Of a stretch of 64,000 nt of DNA, positions 57,010 to 64,000 are shown in pieces. The stretch covers positions 6,572,001 through 6,636,000 of the forward strand of contig CAVNZM010000010.1 in the NCBI GenBank assembly GCA_963693365.1, written 5' to 3'. The position numbers and the translations under genes are program-made. Numbering within the stretch: the first letter of the stretch is position 1; the number at the start of each line of letters is the position of its first letter. The notes under the pieces are model-generated. The model was not told where the DNA came from and searched no databases. It saw nothing but the letters and a program-made list of their open reading frames with translations. The DNA comes from Amoebidium appalachense (lineage: Eukaryota; Ichthyosporea).

Positions 57010-59344
57010 GAAGTTGCTTCATTATCTGGCAGCCTAGAGTTCTGTCATTTTGTCATCTCCGAGTCGGACTGCTATGTGGCAATCTTGCTAACCCATTCCA
57101 TTTACAGTCCAACACAGGCACGGTAGCCATCATGCTCCCCATCGTCCTCAGCACCATCAAGGAGTGTGGCTGGCAGAAGAGGCCCTTTTTGATGGCCCTG
57201 GCCTTTGCCTCCTCCCTTGGCGGCTGCCTAACCATCATAGGTACCCCCCCAAATATGGTAGTGAACGACTACCTCATTGAAAGCACCGGCAAGGGTCTTT
57301 CCTTCTTTGGGTTTGCCCCCATCGGCATCGTGTGCCTGATAATCGGTGTAATCTACATGTTGTTTGTGGGCAAGTGGATCCTTATCATGACCACCCCCAA
57401 AACAATTAGCTCCCGCTCCAATTCTGACGAAACGGTTGGTGATACCATGTCTCTCTCTGCTGTCAACAATATAGACTCGGCGGCCGGAACAAGCCAGGTG
57501 AAAATGATGCTTGGAGGTAAAGGGGAAGAAGAATTTGCTGATCGGTCGGTGGCCGGCAGCGAAGATGAGGCGTATGTTCTGGTTGCGGTTGTGGTAAGCG
57601 GCAGCAAGATTTGCGGCAAACGGTTTTGCGATATTGGGTTACACTCCCAGTATGCGGTCACAGTTTTGGCAACAGGCAGTTCGTCCGGAGATGTGGCTTC
57701 GGTGGATTTCGGCGGTAGACTCGAAGCCGGAGACCGGTTGTATATTCGGGGAGGCAGTGGGGAAATTGCGAAATTTGAGACTGCCTGCGCCATTGACGTC
57801 GACATAATTTCAAGAACCTCCGCCCCTGAAGACGCCGTTTTGTTCAGACCCCGAGGCACGGTGGTTCCTTCCGATTTTAACGCCAAGAAGATCTCCCTTG
57901 ATGTGGAACAGGGTGCTCCATCCGCATCCGACGTCTACGTTATTTCGGGCAAACAGGCGAAGGAGGCAGGGCAATCGGGTGAAGTTTTAGGCGCGGGATT
58001 TGTGTCAGCAATGAAGCAACTCAAACTGACGGCGTACTTTGCTGTTCTTTCCATGGTGTTCGTTGTGGTGTTTATGTTCTTCGAAGACATTATTCCCAAC
58101 GTGACGGTGATGATGCTGGGTGCCACCCTCATGTGCATTCTCGGCTGCATGACTGCGGCTGAGGCCTACAAGTCCATCCACTGGGAGAGTGTTGTGCTGA
58201 TTGCTGTACGTGCCCCCCCCCCCCCCCCCCCCCCCCCCCTTCCTCCCCTCCGCCCCCCCTTTCCCCCTCAATGTGTGTAATCTTAGTTGGCTTTCTATAC
58301 CTTTTCTTCTCGCACGATCTTTGCACCGTACAGTACATCAACACGCTCCAGGACTCCCTCCCTTCACCCCCTTGTCCCATAGATAAGCTTTTGCCCACGA
58401 TTCTACTTTCTAGCTGTGCAGCACATACATTGACGACCCCACAACCATAACCACTGCAGATCACCCCCTCTCTCCTCCTTCCCCCTTCCCCCCTCTCCCC
58501 CCCCCCCCCCCCCCCCCCCCCGCTTTCTCCTCTAGGCACAACCTTTTGCCCCGTTGTCCACCGCTTCCATCAACACCATCTCTACATCCTGCTCTATATT
58601 ATGCATATGCTCGTGCACACACACACACGCACGTGTGCACGCATACATACAGAAGCACACACACACACACACATCACGTGAGACACAATCACAAAACTTT
58701 GAAAACGCTGCTCAAGCAATATGCACACATTCCCACGTCAGCCTCCTTTGCGGCATAACACACACACACACAAAACAAATAATCCAAACCCCCCACTTAC
58801 CACCTACCTGCACCCACAGGGAATGATCCCCATGTCCACAGCACTGCAGAAGACCGGTGCCATTGCCATTGTTGTTGATGCACTGGGTCGGCTGGGCACC
58901 ACTACCTCCCCCCTGGTGGTCCTGACTGTACTGTTCCTGATTGCTGCCATCCTCACACAGGTATTTGCCCTCCACACTGACTTACACCATACATCGTTAT
59001 TTGCATTTGCTTACTCTCCCCCAATTCACTACATTGACCTAATGTCATCTCCCTGACCCACAAAGAGCCACACACCCAGGACTGACCATAACATAGCCCC
59101 ATAATCAAGACCTTTTTTAGCCCAAACAACATTATCATGACTTTCCCGACTGCCCAGCCCTTCACATCCCGCTTTCCGTGACCCCACGCCTTCTACCTGT
59201 GCTCCCTCTACTGTCCAACCACCTAAATAAGACACATTCCCAAAGACTAACAAAACCAATCTTCACCAAATCAATAAACATATCACAATACCCCGCAATC
59301 TCATGTATGCTGATCATCACCCCCCCCCCCCCCCCCCCCTCCCC

Positions 59345-59375
<31 letters not shown>

Positions 59376-59679
59376 AAACAAACAAAAAAAAACAAAAAAA
59401 AACAAACAGGTGATTTCCAACACAGCCACAGCTATCCTCATTGCCCCCGTTGCAGCCCAATGCGCAGCCTCTCTCAGTGTGTCCCCAACTCCATTCCTGG
59501 TTGGTTTGGCTATTGCCGCATCGTGCGCGTTTATGACCCCGGTGGGAAGCCCCGTAAACGTGTTGGTTATGGCACCCGGCCAGTATAGTTTTATGGATTT
59601 TGTGGTCACGGGAACACTGCTGCAGGTTGTGTTGTTTGCCGTTACCATAGCACTGGTTCCTGTTATTTATCCGTTTTAG
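56027..59679 (+). CDS. SAC1/DASS-type anion or ion permease with internal RCK_C (TrkA_C) domain
   Basis: Membrane permease of 614 aa; exons 56027-56034, 56343-56670, 57108-58205, 58820-58960 and 59410-59679, all in phase. Exon 1 codes only ATG ACA GA. The family marks are the paired SNT motifs (SNTGTVAIMLPIV at the exon 3 start, SNTATAILIAPVAA in exon 5), IIGTPPNMVVN and TPVGSPVNVLVMAP, with about ten hydrophobic segments. Between the two membrane halves (about residues 264-345) lies an RCK_C-like domain (VSGSKICGKRFCDIG..., then LEAGDRLYIRGG). This layout is that of SLC13-related SAC1-like permeases of algae and bacteria, often sulfate or other divalent-anion carriers. Substrate is not predictable here. 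Only one RCK_C copy is clear, whereas many relatives have two. Confidence 0.9.
56940..57007. repeat. C-run block in permease intron 2
   Basis: Interrupted then pure C-run of about 65 bases between exons 2 and 3. Confidence 0.95.
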
Positions 59680-60440
59680 TTGCGATCAATGGTGTGGTTT
59701 TATTGGATGGAGGCTATCTACCTTTTTCCAAGTTCATCGTATGGTGGTCATTATGCTGGTTTCTGCTATTTATTCACTCTGGTGCTATTACTAAGTCGGG
59801 CTTCTATCGGCCGAAACATTATAGCGGTTTGTAATTCTTCATTTTATGGTCAATAGAACGACCCTTTTTTAATGACTCTATGATACCATGTATGCTGTAT
59901 TGAGCTTTTTAATATAAAGCCGGATTGAGTGTCCAATTTCAGTCACACCAGGTTTAATCCCAGGCATCAACACCATATTCTGCATAAGTTTAGCTTAGGA
60001 GCCAAACAAAGTAGAACCCAATCAAAACACGTCATTAGTAATATTCATGCTTAACCTTAACCTTACATTAAAATATATGTGCACACTGGTGTTGAGAATA
60101 GTCTTTATTGATGTATAGACTGCAGCTGGCCTGCGGCGTCCATTTGCCTGGTGCATTATGGAGAATATACATTCAATTTGTAGTTTTATCTTGAAGTTGC
60201 GCAAAGAGCCCCTAAACACAACCCTTCGCCCATCCATACCTTCGCTTCCTCGCCCGAGGCTCTCCCCGGTCTTCCTCAACCCCCCCCCTCCCCCCCGCTG
60301 GCCCCCTCCCTCTCCCTTCCGCAATTACTGCTATCACCATCACCACAGGCACACAAACACACAAAACACACCCACTCACATTCTAGAGACACTAGACACA
60401 TAGTCGTCGACATACACACACACAGACACAACCACATGTA
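59680..60440. other. 3' flank of the permease gene
   Basis: AT-rich unique sequence. An AATATAAA-like stretch at about 59911 is a weak polyadenylation candidate. A CT/C-rich block (60270-60320) follows. No exon seen. Confidence 0.45.
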
Positions 60441-60457
60441 CGGACACAACTTGCACG

Positions 60458-60458
60458 C

Positions 60459-60527
<69 letters not shown>

Positions 60528-60822
60528 CTATTTAGGCACCTGGTGGGGGCTTGGGGCTTTAAAAAGGCTAATCCCCACCCCTCCAACTCCATACCATGCA
60601 AAACCGTTCACCCCTTCTATCCCTTCTTCAAGACTAGGCAAAAGAAAAAAGCATGTGCATAAAATGGAAAAAGGAGAGGAAAACGTTCTGGATGAGGGAC
60701 ACCAGTCTCGACACTGTAGAATTAACACGTGCCACCACCACTACCGGCCACACACGCACACGCACAAACACGCGGGCACACACACACACACACACACGCA
60801 CACAACACACGCACGTATGCAT

Positions 60823-60905
<83 letters not shown>

Positions 60906-60939
60906 CATACGCATTCACATACACAACACACATGCACAC

Positions 60940-60992
<53 letters not shown>

Positions 60993-61055
60993 GCACACGC
61001 GCACGCGCACGCGAACGCACGAACGCACCCACGCACCCACGCACGCACGCATATA

Positions 61056-61088
<33 letters not shown>

Positions 61089-61090
61089 TG
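60458..61090. repeat. (CA)n and (ACGC)n array
   Basis: (CA)n at 60458-60523, then at 60745-61090 mixed CA with a pure tetranucleotide ACGC/GCAC array (about 60820-60905) and more (CA)n. Confidence 0.95.
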
Positions 61091-61436
61091 TCTTGAGAAG
61101 CCTTTTTCACCTCCCCTTCCACCCCCCCCCCCCCTCCCCCCCCCCCCTATGTGACTCTTGGCAACACGACAGAAACACGCTCAAACTCGTACAAGCACTG
61201 CACATGTGGAATTATGCTCTTTTTTGTTGTTTCGATTCGTTCCCCTTACCCCTCCACACAATACGTACACATACAAGCACTCCGTACAAGCACCCGGCCA
61301 ATGCATACACATACAAGCACCCTCCCCAATACATACACACACAAGCACTTTCTCGAATACCTAAACGTACAAGCACCCTTACCAATTCCCCCCTTTTCAC
61401 TTCCCACTTCCTGGATTTCTGTTCCTCCCCCTCCCC

Positions 61437-61482
<46 letters not shown>

Positions 61483-61756
61483 AAAACTCCCCCCTTAGAG
61501 TACTGTTCATGACTTGGGCACCCCTGATGATAGGCTTTAGCTGTTATGCATACTTTTTTGTGTATGCTCACAATATCCGTATTGTGTTGACCCATGCGCA
61601 CTGTGCACGCTGGCGCATTATACCCCCCCCCCCCCCCCCCCCCCCCCCCTCCCCCCCCCCTACCGACCCAACCACCCACTCCCACCCCTACACCAAGGCT
61701 ATTCAGGGCACATCTTCGCCCTCCCTCCCCCCCTCCCCCCTCCCCCCCCTCCCCTC

Positions 61757-61789
<33 letters not shown>

Positions 61790-61809
61790 ACACACACACC
61801 CACCCCCAT

Positions 61810-61844
<35 letters not shown>

Positions 61845-61910
61845 ATCCCCACCACCCCCCCCCCCCCCCCCCCCCCCCCACCCCCCAAAAAAAAAGAAAA
61901 AGAAAAAGGC
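61091..61910. repeat. C-run blocks with A-run and CAAGCAC-type repeats
   Basis: Degenerate repeats of ACATACAAGCACC type (61265-61375), C-runs (61438-61472, then A-run), and a dense C-run block (61622-61885) ending in an A-run. No coding signal. Confidence 0.85.
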
Positions 61911-62990
61911 TAGAAAAAAGAACACCACCATCTTACCACCCTACCGTGCTGCACGCAGCACCCACCACCAACGCAAGACTATACGTATCGGCAGGAGACT
62001 TTGCCTCAGGGAAATCACCCTCCCACCCGTATACTGGACCATCACACCCGAGCTCGAGATACTCAATATGATTAATGGCCAATCTGCCTGTATGTATGTC
62101 CGAGTTTTTCTTTCTCAGTTATATATGGATGTACGAGTATATATGGAAACCTGGTTGTAGGATATTCCAGATATTCCAACCAGACCCCCACACAAAACAA
62201 AAACACAAAAACCACAAACATAGAGCTGCCACCCGTATAATTTGGAAAAAAACGAGCCACAATTATAGCACAAGCCCCCCACCCCCCTCACACCTTGCGG
62301 GCATGTGCCATATGCAGACTACGCCCCAGAAAGTAGAGTGCGACCCAGAACACCTAAATTGACAAATAGCAGCCACCACCACCCTACACGACATGGGCAC
62401 CACACCCCCCACCACCCTAACCCCCACAGCCCCACAACACCACGCTAGACTCCCCTCGCCCAACCGGGGAAATTTCGTGACCGGACCCCCCTAAGGTTGG
62501 GATTTTTTGAAGATTAGCACAAGCTCCCCTAGTCTGTTTGCAGATTATCTAATGATCGTTCTACCAGGTCTGTTTGGCGGGCTCAGTCTCAGAAACTAGG
62601 TATTTAGGTCTTCTGGGCCGGTACCCACCAAACGGCAGCAGTGCTAAATATGACCTTAATAAAAGGTTCACAATTAAAACACACACAAATACATCAGGAC
62701 GAGCGCATACACAGTGACACGCGCTTGTGTATAAACCGAGAGCGTCACGCATACAGACAGGCAGACATGCAGCATGGTGCAATCGTGTGCACTGTCTCTT
62801 TCGTTCGAAAACATGGTGTTCCACACATACACCGTATGATAATCCCGGAGGTACCTTGCGGCCACACACACCCCCAGAGCCATTTGAGAATCTTTGTAAT
62901 GAGTATATCATTGTGGCCGAAATGATATCGACGATTTTGTTTTCTGCTTTATTTAATTTTCAGGTTCACCTTATGTACATCATTTCTTTA
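61911..62990. other. unique intergenic sequence, no gene recognised
   Basis: Contains short open frames on both strands but none with recognisable protein features or paired splice sites. It could hold exons of a gene running off the right edge. Confidence 0.35.
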
Positions 62991-63390
62991 GGGGGAGGGA
63001 GGGGGAGGGGAGGGGGGGGGGGGGGGGAGGGGGGGGGGGGGGGGGAGGGGAGGGGGGGGGGCATTTTGTCAACTTGGAGATTCGGGTATAATTTCAACAA
63101 AAATTAACGAGGTATTGGCTCGAACTGGGTGGGTATGGCCCAGTGTATGGGGTGGGGTGTGTGGGTGGGGTGACATGGGCGTGTGGGGCACTGTGGGTGT
63201 GTGGGGGTGGGGTGGGGGAGGGAGGGGAGGGGGGGGGGGGGGGGGGAGTCCTGGAGAGACGAGATTATGTGCCAGGCTGACTGCATGTGAGAAGAGAATG
63301 CACCACGTATTCCTCCGTCCCTTCCGCATCCCCCCCCCCCCCCCCCCCTGCCCCCCGCCCCCCGCCCCCCGCCTTCCCAAAAAACACATG

Positions 63391-63439
<49 letters not shown>

Positions 63440-63451
63440 CACACACATACA

Positions 63452-63521
<70 letters not shown>

Positions 63522-63777
63522 ATTATGGGGAGGCGGTGTCGGACAGACATACATGGTACACTATCTCTTGCCTCCCCCCCCCCCCCCCCCCCCCCCCCCC
63601 CACTTCCCCATCTCACCCTGTGGCAGCAGGCCTGACCCTCCCTCCCCACCCACTTTAACCCCTTGGACATATACCCTTGTTTTCATTATCAAATTAAAAG
63701 TTTAGGAGGATGCTGGATATGATTTGGGCCAAAAAGCAACCCAACCGCACCTTGTGAATTCGAATACACAGAAATAC

Positions 63778-63840
<63 letters not shown>

Positions 63841-64000
63841 ACTTTCCTTATACTGCCCTGACACTTAACACCCATGTAGCACGTGTGCGCACGCACAAAC
63901 CCGCACAAACGCAAATTGTGGCACACACGTGTCCGGCACACATCATAATATCACACACAGCTGCAACAACCAGACACACACTGGTACACACACACATACA
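62991..64000. repeat. G-run, C-run and (CA)n rich right end
   Basis: G-runs (62991-63060), GT/G-rich (63120-63247), C-runs (63331-63348, 63574-63601) and (CA)n (63393-63518, 63779-63838). No exon could be supported. Confidence 0.8.

Noticed and set aside
60820-60905. CRISPR-like regular repeat
   Set aside because: It is a pure 4-bp microsatellite without spacers, in a eukaryotic genome.
60436-61512. 358-codon open frame rich in Thr-His
   Set aside because: It is mostly (CA)n and (ACGC)n, with no recognisable domain and no paired splice sites.
61911-62160. Open stretch reading RKTIRIGRRLCLREITLPP
   Set aside because: No family resemblance, no convincing acceptor or donor pair, and it follows directly from a poly-C/poly-A tract.

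Overview
This is eukaryotic nuclear DNA, very intron-rich, with about 15% coding sequence. Every gene I could reconstruct lies on the + strand. Exons average roughly 100 nt and are joined by GT-AG introns of about 0.2-1.3 kb. The introns are full of poly-C, poly-G, (CA)n/(GT)n and C-run-then-A-run tracts. The standard genetic code fits every reconstructed exon. A CLC-1/2-type chloride channel, a GCN2 of animal/fungal length and a SAC1/DASS-type permease suggest an intron-rich protist, possibly a unicellular relative of animals such as an ichthyosporean. That taxonomic guess is weak.

Layout. (1) 1-about 2208: 3' end of a coiled-coil gene I cannot name. (2) 2209-4133: intergenic. (3) 4134-19905: a complete 23-exon CLC chloride channel of 704 aa with two CBS modules; all 22 exon junctions are in phase. 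(4) 19906-21252: intergenic. (5) 21253-51367: a complete 48-exon GCN2-type eIF2alpha kinase of about 1,694 codons, with RWD, coiled coil, pseudokinase, kinase, HisRS-like and C-terminal regions in order. One junction does not keep frame when joined directly. (6) 51368-55726: accessory DNA with a 176-bp MITE-like element and a larger inverted-terminal-repeat element of about 2 kb. (7) 55727-59679: TATA box, 5' leader and a 5-exon SAC1/DASS-type permease of 614 aa with an internal RCK_C/TrkA_C domain. (8) 59680-64000: repeat-rich DNA with no supportable gene.

The genes have no obvious shared pathway; GCN2 senses amino-acid starvation and the other two are membrane transport proteins. The most unusual content is in the introns. 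Tandem repeats carry extra copies of the adjoining 3' splice site or exon start. Poly-C tracts sit just behind many 5' splice sites. (CA)n stands where a pyrimidine tract is expected. A poly-C-ended repeat occurs in two unrelated genes, and there is a perfect 35-bp-arm palindrome inside a GCN2 intron. Exons were assigned by eye from reading frame, splice dinucleotides, phase and family resemblance; no transcript data were available.
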